A stretch of DNA of 6,726 nt, taken from positions 1 through 6,726 of the forward strand of contig JAGWNV010000146.1 in assembly GCA_028872975.1 (NCBI GenBank), given 5' to 3'. The stretch's first letter is position 1. Each line of letters opens with the position of its first letter. This document shows positions 1-6,726 of the stretch, piece after piece. The position numbers and the translations under genes are program-made. This stretch comes from Acidobacteriota bacterium. Lineage in GTDB: Bacteria > Actinomycetota > Acidimicrobiia > Acidimicrobiales > UBA8190. Under the pieces are notes generated by a model. That model saw only the letters and a list, made by a program, of their open reading frames with translations, did not search any database and had not been told where the DNA came from.

Positions 1-264
1 TGCCGGGACGGCCACGTTGCGCTGGACGCCGACGAGCCGGCCGCTCGGGTCCAGAAGGAAGATCTGCACGTTCACCGTCACCGGTGTCGGACTCGGCGCC
101 GTGGTGGTGGTGGGCACGGTGGAGGGGTCGAGGAGGCCGAAGGGGACCCCGCCGGGGGCCAGGGCGGTGGGGCCGCGGTCGACGGGGACCCCGCAGGCCG
201 CCGCCGAGGCGCCGGCCAGGAGGAGGGCCGCCACCCGGAGCGCCCACGGGCGGATCCCGCTCAC
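1..264 (-). CDS. Putative GerMN-domain lipoprotein (LpqB-like), N-terminal part, runs off the left edge
   Basis: This is a partial gene of 88 visible codons, starting with GTG at 264 and still open at position 1. Its GTG overlaps the TGA of the upstream histidine kinase as GTGA, so the two are probably translationally coupled. The N-terminus looks like a lipoprotein signal: a short charged start (SGIRPWALR), a hydrophobic stretch at about residues 9-23, then Cys24 after Ala-Ala-Ala. That lipobox is weak because it has Ala instead of Leu at -3. A Pro/Thr-rich linker at about residues 25-62 (with TTTT) follows. From about residue 63 the segment VTVNVQIFLLDPSGRLVGVQ resembles the first strands of a GerMN domain. 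In actinobacteria the third gene of the mtrA-mtrB operon is lpqB, a GerMN lipoprotein that works with MtrB, and the position fits. The domain call rests on about 25 residues, and full length and orthology to LpqB cannot be judged here. Confidence 0.7.
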   Translation of the reverse strand, partial: MSGIRPWALRVAALLLAGASAAACGVPVDRGPTALAPGGVPFGLLDPSTVPTTTTAPSPTPVTVNVQIFLLDPSGRLVGVQRNVAVPA

Positions 265-1739
265 CGGCCCGCCCCCTCCCGGACGTCGTCGGGGTCGGCC
301 TCGGCCCCTGGAGGCGCCCCGGCGCCGTTGCCCGGTGCCTCCTCCCCGGCGTCGTCGGCGGGCAGCTCGACGACGAACCGGTTCTCGCCGCCGAGGCCGT
401 CCTCCACCCACACCCGGCCGCCGTGCAGCCGGACGTGCTCGGCCACCAGACTCAACCCCAGGCCGCTGCCCTCGCTCTGGCCCCGCTGGCCCGAGGGCTG
501 GCCCCGGTAGAAGCGCTCGAAGATCCGGTCGCGCTCGGCGGGCTCCACCCCCGGTCCCCGGTCGGCCACCACCAGGCGCACCCCGCCCGGGGCGGGTTCG
601 AGGGCGAGACGGCTCACCCCACCGGCGTACTGCCGGGCGTTGGCCACGAGGTTGGCGACGACCCGCTCCATGCGCCGCTTGTCGACCCGCAGGCGCCGGC
701 CCGTCACCGTGACGTCCACCTCGATCGGGACGTCGCCGGCACCGGCCGCCTCGGCGGCGCGGCGGAGGAGCTCCCCGACCTCCACCTCGTCGAGGGAGAG
801 CTCGGCCGAGCCGGTGTCGACGCGGCTGATCTCGAGCAGGTCGGCCACCATCCGCTGGAACCGGCCGATCTCGGCGGCGAGCAGGTCGAGGGCCTGGCGG
901 CTGCGCGGGGGGAGCTCCTGGCGGTGCGAGCCCAGCACGGCCGTGGCGTTCGAGAGGGTGGTGAGCGGCGAGCGGAGCTCGTGGCTCACGTCGGAGGTGA
1001 ACCGCGCCTCGCGTTCGATCCGCTCCTGGAGGGCGTCGGCCATCCGGTTGAAGGACCCGGCCAGGGCCGAGAGGCCGGGGTCGTCGCCGCCGAGGCGGGT
1101 GTCGAGGCGGCCGCCGGCGATGGTCTCGGCGGCGGCGGACACCTCGGCCAGTGGTCGCAGGGCGCGACCGCTCGCCGACCGGCCGATCAGGACCCCCGCC
1201 AGCGTGGTGACGAGGGCGGCCCCGCCGAGGGCCAGGGCCAGGATCTGCAGGGTCCGGGACAGCTCGGCCAGGGAGAAGACCTCGAAGTAGGCGGCCTGGA
1301 CGCTCGGGATGGGGACGCCCACCACCAGGTAGGGCGTGCCGTTCAGTTCGAAGTGCTCGAAGGCGGGTGAACCGCGCAGCACCTGCCGGCGCAGCGACAG
1401 CGGGATCGACGTCCGGCCCACCGAAAAGGAGGTGGCGTACCACTGCCCGCCGCGCTCGACCACCGACAGGGAGCCGGGGAGGGTGTCGAGGGAGCCGAGC
1501 AGCTGGGTGATGTCGGCGTTGGGGGACCGCAGCACCGACCGGGCCAGCGAGGCGTTCACGTAGGACTGACGGAGGATGGCCGTCTGCCGTTCGTTCAAGA
1601 TGAACTGGCGGGCGGTGAAGTAGGTGAGGCCGGCCATGGTCGCCGACAGGGCGAGGGCGCCGAGGCCGAAGGTGACCGTGACCCGGTCGCGCAGCCCCAG
1701 GCGCGAGCGACGCCGGCGCCGGGTCTCGGAGGGGGCCAC
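261..1739 (-). CDS. mtrB: MtrB-like membrane sensor histidine kinase
   Basis: This is a 492-residue HisKA/HATPase_c sensor kinase that should autophosphorylate on His and pass phosphate to the adjacent MtrA-like regulator. A basic N-terminus (RRRRRSR) is followed by TM1 at about 21-43, an extracytoplasmic sensor region at about 44-163, TM2 at about 164-187 and a HAMP linker at about 187-240. The H-box is DVSHELRSPLTTL with phosphoacceptor His253. The N-box is NLVANA (Asn363, Asn367), G1 is DRGPG at 393-397, the F-box is FERFYRG at 407-413, and G2 is GSGLGLS at 424-430. All catalytic motifs are intact. The H-box helix and the following LLEISRVDTGSAELS closely recall mycobacterial MtrB. The C-terminal ~30 residues (461-492) are a low-complexity Ala/Gly/Glu tail. 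Translation starts at GTG 1739, immediately after the regulator's TAG, and the gene ends in a GTGA overlap with the lipoprotein gene. The kinase call is certain; the MtrB assignment rests on motif similarity and operon order. Confidence 0.93.
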   Translation of the reverse strand: MAPSETRRRRRSRLGLRDRVTVTFGLGALALSATMAGLTYFTARQFILNERQTAILRQSYVNASLARSVLRSPNADITQLLGSLDTLPGSLSVVERGGQWYATSFSVGRTSIPLSLRRQVLRGSPAFEHFELNGTPYLVVGVPIPSVQAAYFEVFSLAELSRTLQILALALGGAALVTTLAGVLIGRSASGRALRPLAEVSAAAETIAGGRLDTRLGGDDPGLSALAGSFNRMADALQERIEREARFTSDVSHELRSPLTTLSNATAVLGSHRQELPPRSRQALDLLAAEIGRFQRMVADLLEISRVDTGSAELSLDEVEVGELLRRAAEAAGAGDVPIEVDVTVTGRRLRVDKRRMERVVANLVANARQYAGGVSRLALEPAPGGVRLVVADRGPGVEPAERDRIFERFYRGQPSGQRGQSEGSGLGLSLVAEHVRLHGGRVWVEDGLGGENRFVVELPADDAGEEAPGNGAGAPPGAEADPDDVREGAGR

Positions 1740-2423
1740 CTAGAGGACCAGCTTGTAGCCCATGCCCCGCACGGTGAGGATGTGCTGGGGGTTGGCGGGG
1801 TCGTCCTCGACCTTGGTCCGCAGTCGGCGGATGTGGACGTCGACGAGCCGTCCGTCGCCGAAGTAGTCGTAGCCCCAGACCTTGTCGAGGAGGTGCTCGC
1901 GGCTGAGGACCTTGCCCGGGTTGGCGGCCAGCTCGCAGAGCAACCGGAATTCGGTCCGGGTGCAGTGGACGTCTCTGCCCCCCCGGGTGACGGTGCCCTC
2001 TTCGGGATGGATCTCGACGTCGCCGAATTGGAGCCGTACCTTGGCGTCCGACGCCCGGACCCGCCGCAGGAGGGCGGCGATGCGGGCCGAGAGCTCGGTG
2101 GTCACGAAGGGCTTCGTAACGTAGTCGTCCGCCCCGGCCTCGAGGCCGGCCACGACGTCGGGGGTGTCGGTGCGGGCCGTCACCATGATGACGGGGACCG
2201 AGCTCATCCTGCGCAGCTCCCGGCAGCACTCGAGGCCGTCCATGCCCGGCAGCATCAGGTCGAGCAGGACCACGTCGGCGGGCTGCGCCGCGAACCGCTC
2301 GAGGGCGGTCTCCGCCGCGTCTGCCTCCTCGACGTCGAATCCCTCCCCCTCGAGGGCGAGGCGGGTGGAGGCTCGGATGCGCTCGTCGTCCTCGACGAGC
2401 AGGATGCGTCCGGATCTGGCCAT
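1740..2423 (-). CDS. mtrA: MtrA-like OmpR-family response regulator
   Basis: This is a 227-residue DNA-binding response regulator, close to the usual MtrA length. The receiver domain (about 5-120) has the acidic pocket Glu11/Asp12/Asp13, phosphoacceptor Asp55 in LLDLMLPGMDGL, Thr82 in VTARTDTPDVV and Lys104 in DDYVTKPF. The OmpR/PhoB winged-helix domain (about 127-227) has TRTEFRLLCELA, VLSREHLLDKVWGYDYFGDGR and VDVHIRRLRTKVEDDP, and ends in TVRGMGYKLVL. These blocks recall mycobacterial MtrA. The reading frame stays open upstream to 2600, but the ATG at 2423 is preferred. It is preceded by GGGGAG (2436-2431) with a 7-base spacing, and the family-typical RILLVEDD follows directly; the longer form would overlap the divergent recombinase gene. 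It is the first gene of the operon with the kinase. In actinobacteria MtrA controls genes of cell division, replication and envelope remodelling; the regulon here is not visible. Confidence 0.94.
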   Translation of the reverse strand: MARSGRILLVEDDERIRASTRLALEGEGFDVEEADAAETALERFAAQPADVVLLDLMLPGMDGLECCRELRRMSSVPVIMVTARTDTPDVVAGLEAGADDYVTKPFVTTELSARIAALLRRVRASDAKVRLQFGDVEIHPEEGTVTRGGRDVHCTRTEFRLLCELAANPGKVLSREHLLDKVWGYDYFGDGRLVDVHIRRLRTKVEDDPANPQHILTVRGMGYKLVL

Positions 2424-2424
2424 A

Positions 2425-2450
2425 GGAGATCTCCCCGAGCCGTCGACGGC
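2425..2450. repeat. Two adjacent perfect palindromes in the mtrA leader
   Basis: GGAGATCTCC (2425-2434) and GCCGTCGACGGC (2439-2450) are perfect palindromes of 10 and 12 bp, separated by four bases, just upstream of the mtrA start codon. The first overlaps the Shine-Dalgarno sequence. They could be operator-like sites or RNA structure that affects translation. Short palindromes are common by chance in GC-rich DNA, so no function is claimed. Confidence 0.4.
2431..2436 (-). promoter_or_regulatory. Ribosome binding site of mtrA
   Basis: GGGGAG on the minus strand lies seven bases before the ATG at 2423. It decides between this start and the in-frame upstream extension, which has no comparable signal and would overlap the recombinase gene. 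Confidence 0.7.
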
Positions 2451-2493
2451 GCCGGTGACGGCCATCCCTGTGGGGTCGAGCCGCCGGCAACCG

Positions 2494-2499
2494 AGAATA
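2494..2499 (-). promoter_or_regulatory. Candidate -10 element of the mtrA-mtrB-lipoprotein operon
   Basis: On the minus strand TATTCT fits the actinobacterial TANNNT -10 pattern and stands out as an A/T-rich island in GC-rich intergenic DNA. It predicts transcription starting near 2487 and a leader of about 60 bases that contains the two palindromes. No good -35 hexamer is seen about 17 bp upstream, which is common in this phylum. Prediction from sequence only. Confidence 0.4.
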
Positions 2500-2532
2500 C
2501 CTGCGTGGCGCCGGTGGGCGGACCCCGCCGGG

Positions 2533-2538
2533 TAACGT
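2533..2538 (+). promoter_or_regulatory. Candidate -10 element for a leaderless xer transcript
   Basis: TAACGT fits TANNNT and is followed by exactly six bases before the ATG at 2545. A start site at or very near the A of the ATG would give a leaderless mRNA, a common arrangement in actinobacteria. This agrees with the absence of any recognisable Shine-Dalgarno sequence before this ATG. No clear -35 element is visible. Confidence 0.45.
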
Positions 2539-2544
2539 GGCCCG

Positions 2545-3423
2545 ATGGACTGGCACATGGCGGAGTTCACCGACTCCCTCGGTGCACGGTCCTCGCACAC
2601 GATCCGGGCCTACGTGGGCGACGTGCAGGGCTTCGCCGCATGGGCCGAGCGCGCCGGTGTGGCCGGCCCCGAGCAGGTGGAGCGAATCCTCCTGCGCCGC
2701 TACCTCGCCTACTGCGCCACGCGGCGCTACGCCCGGGCCACGGTGTCGCGCAAGGCGGCCGCCCTCCGGCGGTACTTCGCCTGGCTGGCCCGCCGCGGCC
2801 TCGTCACCGTGGATCCTGCCGCCCGCCTGCGCGCCCCCTCGGGCCAGAGCCGTCTGCCGCGCCTCCTCGAGCGACGCGACCTGGCCGTGCTTCTCGACGA
2901 GCCGCCGCCGTCGGCCACCGTCCGGGACGCGGTGGTGGCCCGCGACGACGCCGTGCTCGAGCTGCTCTACGGCTCAGGCCTGCGGGTCTCGGAGCTCTGT
3001 GGCCTCGACCGGGGCGACCTCGACCTGCGACGGGCCACCGTGACGGTGATGGGCAAAGGCAACCGCCAGCGGCGGCTGCCCATGCACGAGCGCTGCGTGG
3101 CGGCCCTCCGGCAGTGGCTCGCCGAGGGCAGGCCCGCCATGGCGGGGCCCGAGTCCCCGCCCCAGGCGCTCTTCGTGAACGCCCGGGGCCGGCGGCTCGG
3201 CCCGAGGGACGTCCGGCGCCTGCTCGACCGGCGATCACCGGTCCCCACCCACCCGCACGCCTTGCGCCACAGCTTCGCCACCCATCTCCTCGACGGCGGG
3301 GCGGACCTGAGGGTGGTCCAGGAGCTGCTGGGTCATGCCAGCCTCCGGACGACCCAGGTCTACACTCATGTGAGCAAGGAGCGACTGCTCTCCGTGCACG
3401 GGGCAACCCACCCGCGGGCGTAG
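2545..3423 (+). CDS. xerC: XerC/XerD-type tyrosine recombinase
   Basis: This is a 292-residue site-specific recombinase, the usual Xer length. Xer proteins resolve chromosome dimers at dif sites by forming a covalent 3'-phosphotyrosine intermediate. The N-terminal SAM-like core-binding domain spans about 1-95 (SHTIRAYVGDVQGFAAW; VSRKAAALRRYFAWL). The catalytic domain follows with every expected residue: Arg147 in GSGLRVSEL, Lys171 in VMGKGNRQRRLP, His238 and Arg241 in HALRHSFATHLLDGGADL, His264 in LLGHASL, and nucleophile Tyr273 in TQVYTHVSKERL. The protein ends in the Xer-typical HPRA. ATG 2545 is chosen because of the leaderless-type -10 before it; an in-frame ATG at 2557 would remove only four residues. 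XerC and XerD are hard to separate by eye. Placement near rpsB and tsf favours xerC, as in mycobacteria. No accessory integrase, cargo or att repeats are nearby, so a mobile-element integrase is unlikely. The sigma factor gene follows after nine bases. Confidence 0.92.
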   Translation: MDWHMAEFTDSLGARSSHTIRAYVGDVQGFAAWAERAGVAGPEQVERILLRRYLAYCATRRYARATVSRKAAALRRYFAWLARRGLVTVDPAARLRAPSGQSRLPRLLERRDLAVLLDEPPPSATVRDAVVARDDAVLELLYGSGLRVSELCGLDRGDLDLRRATVTVMGKGNRQRRLPMHERCVAALRQWLAEGRPAMAGPESPPQALFVNARGRRLGPRDVRRLLDRRSPVPTHPHALRHSFATHLLDGGADLRVVQELLGHASLRTTQVYTHVSKERLLSVHGATHPRA

Positions 3424-3430
3424 GGGGAGG
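3424..3430 (+). promoter_or_regulatory. Ribosome binding site of the sigma factor gene
   Basis: GGGGAGG directly follows the recombinase stop codon and lies two bases before the GTG at 3433. That spacing is short. The signal still supports initiation in this region and co-transcription with the recombinase gene. Confidence 0.5.
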
Positions 3431-3432
3431 CG

Positions 3433-4308
<876 letters not shown>

Positions 4309-4328
4309 GCGGGGCGGACGCCTCGGCC

Positions 4329-4352
4329 CGGCCCGGGTCACGGCCCGGGCCG
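4329..4352 (+). terminator. Strong GC hairpin after the sigma factor gene, possible terminator
   Basis: A perfect 9-bp stem, CGGCCCGGG (4329-4337) with CCCGGGCCG (4344-4352), encloses a 6-base loop 20 bases after the sigma factor stop. No T-tract follows, so it is not a canonical intrinsic terminator. It may slow or end transcription from the xer-whiG operon, or protect the 3' end. It lies upstream of the candidate rpsB promoter. Confidence 0.45.
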
Positions 4353-4378
4353 CATCGGACCAGGTGCCGGCCGTCGGA

Positions 4379-4384
4379 TACCAT
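4379..4384 (+). promoter_or_regulatory. Candidate -10 element of the rpsB-tsf-pyrH operon
   Basis: TACCAT fits TANNNT within GGATACCATCG. It would place transcription start near 4391, giving a leader of about 114 bases before the rpsB GTG. No convincing -35 hexamer is seen. The element lies in the only long non-coding stretch before the ribosomal genes, where a promoter is expected. Confidence 0.4.
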
Positions 4385-4390
4385 CGTCGA

Positions 4391-4504
4391 GGCCCGCCGC
4401 CCGGCGGGCGCAGTCGAACACACACCGAAGCACCCGGGCGCGTCCACGGTCGCCCCCTCGAGGGGCGCAGCGCCGGGGAAGCACAACCGATGGGAGGAAT
4501 TGCC
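4391..4504 (+). promoter_or_regulatory. Putative structured 5' leader of rpsB
   Basis: This stretch holds two strong hairpins. One has a 7-bp stem, GCCCGCC (4392-4398) with GGCGGGC (4403-4409), and a 4-base loop. The other has a 6-bp stem, CGCCCC (4451-4456) with GGGGCG (4462-4467), and a 5-base loop. Between them lies a less structured, A/C-rich segment (about 4411-4433). The Shine-Dalgarno sequence follows at 4493. Long structured leaders of rpsB mediate feedback by S2 in other bacteria, notably E. coli; an equivalent role here is inference. I see no convincing gene in the gap 4309-4504. Confidence 0.35.
4493..4497 (+). promoter_or_regulatory. Ribosome binding site of rpsB
   Basis: GGAGG lies seven bases before the GTG at 4505. 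It decides for that GTG over the in-frame ATG at 4490, which overlaps the signal itself, and over the longer upstream frame. Confidence 0.8.
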
Positions 4505-5494
4505 GTGGCTGTCGTCACGACGCGGCAGCTGCTGGAGGCCGGCATGCATTTCGGCCACCAGACGCGTCGCTGGAACCCCAAGATGCGCCGCTACATCCTG
4601 GGCGAGCGCAACGGGATCTACATCATCGACTTGAACGAGACCCTGAAGGGTCTCGAGACCGCCTACCAGTACGTCCGGGACCTCGTGGCCCGGGGCGGGG
4701 TGGTGCTCTTCGTCGGGACGAAGAAGCAGACCCAGGGGCCGGTCGCCACCTATGCCGGCGCCTGCCGGATGCCGTACGTGAACGAGCGGTGGCTGGGCGG
4801 GATGCTCACCAACTTCTCGACCATCTCCTCGAGGGTGGAGAAGCTCCGGGAGTACGAAGCCATGGAACGGGCCGGCGACTTCGACGCCATGCCGAAGAAG
4901 GAGGGGCTGCGCCACCGCCGGGAGCTCGAGAAGCTCCGTCGGAACCTGGGGGGCATCCGAGACCTCGAGCGGCTCCCCGACGCCATCTTCGTGATCGACA
5001 CGAAGAAGGAGCACATCGCCGTCACCGAGGCCAACAAGCTCGGCATGCCGATCGTGGCCGTGGTGGACACCAACTGCGACCCCGACGTCGTCTCCTACGT
5101 GATCCCCGGCAACGACGACGCCATCCGCTCGGGCACCCTCATGTGCCGGGTCGTGGCGGAGGCGGTGACCGAGGGCCGGTGGATCGCCGATCACCGGCCC
5201 GCTCCTCCGGCCGCCCCCGCCCCCGCCGGTCCCCGGGGCAGGGGGGCCCGTGCCGGTGAGCCGGCCCGGACGGCACCGGCGGCGCCGGCGGCGGACGCCG
5301 CCGCGCCCGCCGAGACTGCGCCCGCCGAGACCGCGCCGGCCGGGACCCCGCCGGCCGACGACGCGCCGGCCGCCTCGGGATCGGCCGACGGCAACGGCGC
5401 GGCCCGTACCGTCGAGGCCGGCGGCACCGCCGGGCCCGACCAGGCCGGGCCGGCCCCCGCCGCCGCCGAGTCCCCGAGCAGCGAGGAGTCCTGA
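4505..5494 (+). CDS. rpsB: 30S ribosomal protein S2 with long Ala/Pro-rich C-terminal extension
   Basis: S2 is a small-subunit ribosomal protein. This version has 329 residues, against about 240 in E. coli. The conserved core covers about 1-229. It starts TTRQLLEAGMHFGHQTRRWN, continues with MRRYILGERNGIYIIDL, VLFVGTKKQ and the RWLGGMLTNF segment at 95-104, then has a charged helical hairpin at about 108-147. It ends with DAIFVIDTKKEHIAVTEANK and GMPIVAVVDTNCDPD, then VISYVIPGND-like sequence at 197-204 and AIRSG. From about 230 the chain is a low-complexity tail rich in Ala, Pro, Gly, Thr and acidic residues, ending SSEES, probably disordered. Part of the tail is encoded by a 15-bp tandem repeat. 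The GTG start at 4505 is set by GGAGG seven bases before it and the expected S2 N-terminus. tsf follows five bases after the stop, the near-universal rpsB-tsf pair. Confidence 0.97.
   Translation: MAVVTTRQLLEAGMHFGHQTRRWNPKMRRYILGERNGIYIIDLNETLKGLETAYQYVRDLVARGGVVLFVGTKKQTQGPVATYAGACRMPYVNERWLGGMLTNFSTISSRVEKLREYEAMERAGDFDAMPKKEGLRHRRELEKLRRNLGGIRDLERLPDAIFVIDTKKEHIAVTEANKLGMPIVAVVDTNCDPDVVSYVIPGNDDAIRSGTLMCRVVAEAVTEGRWIADHRPAPPAAPAPAGPRGRGARAGEPARTAPAAPAADAAAPAETAPAETAPAGTPPADDAPAASGSADGNGAARTVEAGGTAGPDQAGPAPAAAESPSSEES
5303..5377 (+). repeat. Degenerate 15-bp tandem repeat inside rpsB (about five units)
   Basis: Units begin at 5303, 5318, 5333, 5348 and 5363 and encode APAET, APAET, APAGT, PPADD and APAAS in the S2 tail (residues 267-291). 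The first two units differ at a single base; later ones diverge. The 15-bp period keeps the reading frame, so copy-number change by slippage would lengthen or shorten the tail without breaking the gene. Confidence 0.8.
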
Positions 5495-5499
5495 CCACC

Positions 5500-6294
5500 A
5501 TGCCCGCATTCACCGCCAAGGACGTCCAGGCCCTGCGCCAGGCCACCGGGGCCGGGATGATGGACGCCAAGCGTGCCCTCGAGGAGAACGGTGGCGACAC
5601 CGAGGCCGCCACCCGGTGGCTCCGGGAGCAGGGGCTGGCCGGGGCGGCCAAGCGGTCGGACCGGGAGGCCTCCCAGGGGGCCGTGGCCCTCGCCGCCGAG
5701 GACGGGGGGGCCGCCATCGTCGAGCTGCGCTGTGAGACCGATTTCGTGGCCAAGGCCGACGACTTCGTGTCCCTCGTCGACGAGCTGGCCGCCCTGGTGG
5801 CCGCCAAGGGGGAAGAGGCCGTCGCCGAGCGGTCCGACGCCATCGACGACCTGCGGACGACCTTGAAGGAGAACATCTCCGTGGGCCAGGTCGTCCGGTT
5901 CGCCCTCGAGCCGGGCTCGGAGCTCGGCACCTACCTGCACACCCAGGCCGGCCGCGGGGTGAACGCCGTGCTGGTGGAGCTGCGGGGGGGCAGCGCCGAG
6001 CTGGCCCACGACATCGCCGTCCACGTCGCCTTCGCCCGCCCCGGCTACCTGCGCCGGGAGGAGGTGCCCGAGGACGAGGCCGCCGCCGAGCGCTCGACCG
6101 TCGAGGCCATCGCCCGCAACGAGGGCAAGCCCGAGGCGGCGCTGGCCAAGATCATCGAGGGGCGGATGAACGGGTGGTTCAAGGAGCGGGTGCTGCTCGA
6201 ACAGCCCTACGCCCGCGACGAGAAGCGGACCATCGCCGATCTGCTCGGGGGCGCCGAGGTCGTTCGGTTCGCCCAGGTCGTGGTGGGCGGCTGA
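5500..6294 (+). CDS. tsf: Translation elongation factor Ts
   Basis: EF-Ts is the cytosolic guanine-nucleotide exchange factor that regenerates EF-Tu-GTP during elongation. This 264-residue protein has the N-terminal UBA-like domain with FTAKDVQALRQATGAGMMDA (EF-Ts signature 1, about 4-23). The key EF-Tu contact TDFV is at residues 80-83 (CETDFVAK). Core subdomains follow, with HVAFARPGYLRREEVPED at 175-192 and KIIEGRMNGWFKERVLLEQP at 217-236, and the C-terminus ends in FAQVVVGG. It is complete and near the usual length. The ATG lies five bases after the rpsB stop. GAGGAG within the rpsB end (5483-5488) is 11 bases upstream, a somewhat long spacing, so translation may be coupled to rpsB. It sits between rpsB and pyrH in the expected order. 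Confidence 0.97.
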   Translation: MPAFTAKDVQALRQATGAGMMDAKRALEENGGDTEAATRWLREQGLAGAAKRSDREASQGAVALAAEDGGAAIVELRCETDFVAKADDFVSLVDELAALVAAKGEEAVAERSDAIDDLRTTLKENISVGQVVRFALEPGSELGTYLHTQAGRGVNAVLVELRGGSAELAHDIAVHVAFARPGYLRREEVPEDEAAAERSTVEAIARNEGKPEAALAKIIEGRMNGWFKERVLLEQPYARDEKRTIADLLGGAEVVRFAQVVVGG

Positions 6295-6302
6295 GGCCCG
6301 AC

Positions 6303-6726
6303 ATGCGCACGGCCGACGCCCGGGCGGCCGGGGACGGAGGAGAGCGCAGGCGCCGGATCGTCCTCAAGATGTCGGGCGAGGCCCTGGCCTCCTCGGCGTC
6401 CGACGAGACCATCGACGCCGCCATCCTCGAGCGGTTCGCCGCCGAGATCGTCGAGGTGCGGGGCGAGCTGGACCTCGAGCTCGCCATCATGGTCGGCGGG
6501 GGGAACATCTGGCGGGGGACCACCGGCGAGGGCAAGGGCATGGACCGGACCACCGCCGACACCATGGGGATGCTCGCCACCGCCATCAACGCCCTGGCCC
6601 TCCAGGACGCCGTCGAGCGGCTGGGCCAGCCCACCCGGGTGCTCACCGCCGTCCACATGGCCGAGGTGGCCGAGCCCTACATCCGGCGGCGGGCCATCCG
6701 TCACCTCGAGAAGGGCCGGGTCGTCA
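6303..6726 (+). CDS. pyrH: Uridylate (UMP) kinase, N-terminal part, runs off the right edge
   Basis: PyrH phosphorylates UMP to UDP with ATP, an essential step of pyrimidine nucleotide synthesis, and belongs to the amino acid kinase family. The window shows 141 codons of an expected ~240, with no stop before the right edge. Visible motifs are RRIVLKMSGEAL (18-28; the usual KLSGE block with Met for Leu), the glycine-rich UMP/ATP-site segment VGGGNIWRG (64-72), MDRTTADTMGMLATAINALAL (80-100), and the VHMAEVAEPYIRR region near 117-129. The ATG at 6303 is preceded by GAGG (6293-6296), which overlaps the tsf stop, with six bases of spacing. It gives an extra N-terminal ~16 residues rich in charge before the conserved strand. 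The internal ATG at codon 23 lies inside the conserved KMSGE motif and is not the start. It lies eight bases after tsf, in the conserved rpsB-tsf-pyrH operon; frr would be expected next, outside the window. Confidence 0.95.
   Translation, partial: MRTADARAAGDGGERRRRIVLKMSGEALASSASDETIDAAILERFAAEIVEVRGELDLELAIMVGGGNIWRGTTGEGKGMDRTTADTMGMLATAINALALQDAVERLGQPTRVLTAVHMAEVAEPYIRRRAIRHLEKGRVV

Noticed and set aside
84..1370. Long plus-strand open frame of 428 codons opposite the histidine kinase
   Set aside because: It is antisense to a kinase with all catalytic motifs, and its Gly/Arg/Pro/Ala-rich translation shows no known motif. Such frames are expected in very GC-rich DNA.
2424..2600. N-terminal extension of the response regulator up to 2600
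   Set aside because: The extension has no receiver-domain sequence and overlaps the divergent recombinase gene. The ATG at 2423 has a good Shine-Dalgarno sequence and the expected N-terminus.
2545..3423. Tyrosine recombinase as a sign of an integrated mobile element
   Set aside because: Its length, the HPRA ending and its location beside whiG and rpsB fit housekeeping Xer. No tRNA target, att-like repeats, or phage or plasmid genes are visible.
4364..4504. N-terminal extension of ribosomal protein S2
   Set aside because: The family-typical start is at the GTG at 4505 with GGAGG seven bases before it. The upstream codons cover hairpins and are not S2-like.

Overview
The window is chromosomal DNA of a very GC-rich bacterium. 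The dense genes, GTG starts, an MtrA/MtrB-type two-component pair and a Xer recombinase / WhiG-type sigma factor / rpsB / tsf / pyrH order all point to Actinomycetota. A deep-branching class such as Acidimicrobiia is my best guess, from the general look of the proteins and not from any database search. Coding is almost continuous. There are no RNA genes, insertion sequences, CRISPR arrays or prophage-like genes.

The left part (1-2423, minus strand) is a tightly packed operon read right to left. It holds an MtrA-like OmpR-family response regulator, an MtrB-like membrane histidine kinase whose start abuts the regulator's stop, and a lipoprotein with a GerMN-like segment whose start overlaps the kinase stop (GTGA) and which runs off the left edge. 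This matches the mtrA-mtrB-lpqB arrangement of actinobacteria, a cell-envelope and cell-division signalling module.

A 121-bp divergent intergenic region (2424-2544) holds a likely minus-strand -10 for the kinase operon and two short perfect palindromes in its leader. On the plus strand, a -10-like TAACGT six bases before the ATG suggests that the recombinase mRNA is leaderless.

The right part (2545-6726, plus strand) begins with a XerC/XerD-type tyrosine recombinase for chromosome dimer resolution. Ten bases later comes a FliA/WhiG-family sigma factor. A 196-bp gap with three strong GC hairpins and a possible promoter follows. After it comes the translation and nucleotide cluster rpsB (ribosomal protein S2), tsf (elongation factor Ts) and pyrH (UMP kinase, cut by the right edge). 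S2 carries an Ala/Pro-rich tail of about 100 residues containing a degenerate 15-bp tandem repeat.

Most of this is conserved housekeeping and signalling content, and I do not see a convincing undescribed system. The points worth a second look are the juxtaposition of the MtrAB operon with xer-whiG, the structured rpsB leader, and the unusual C-terminal tails of the sigma factor and S2.
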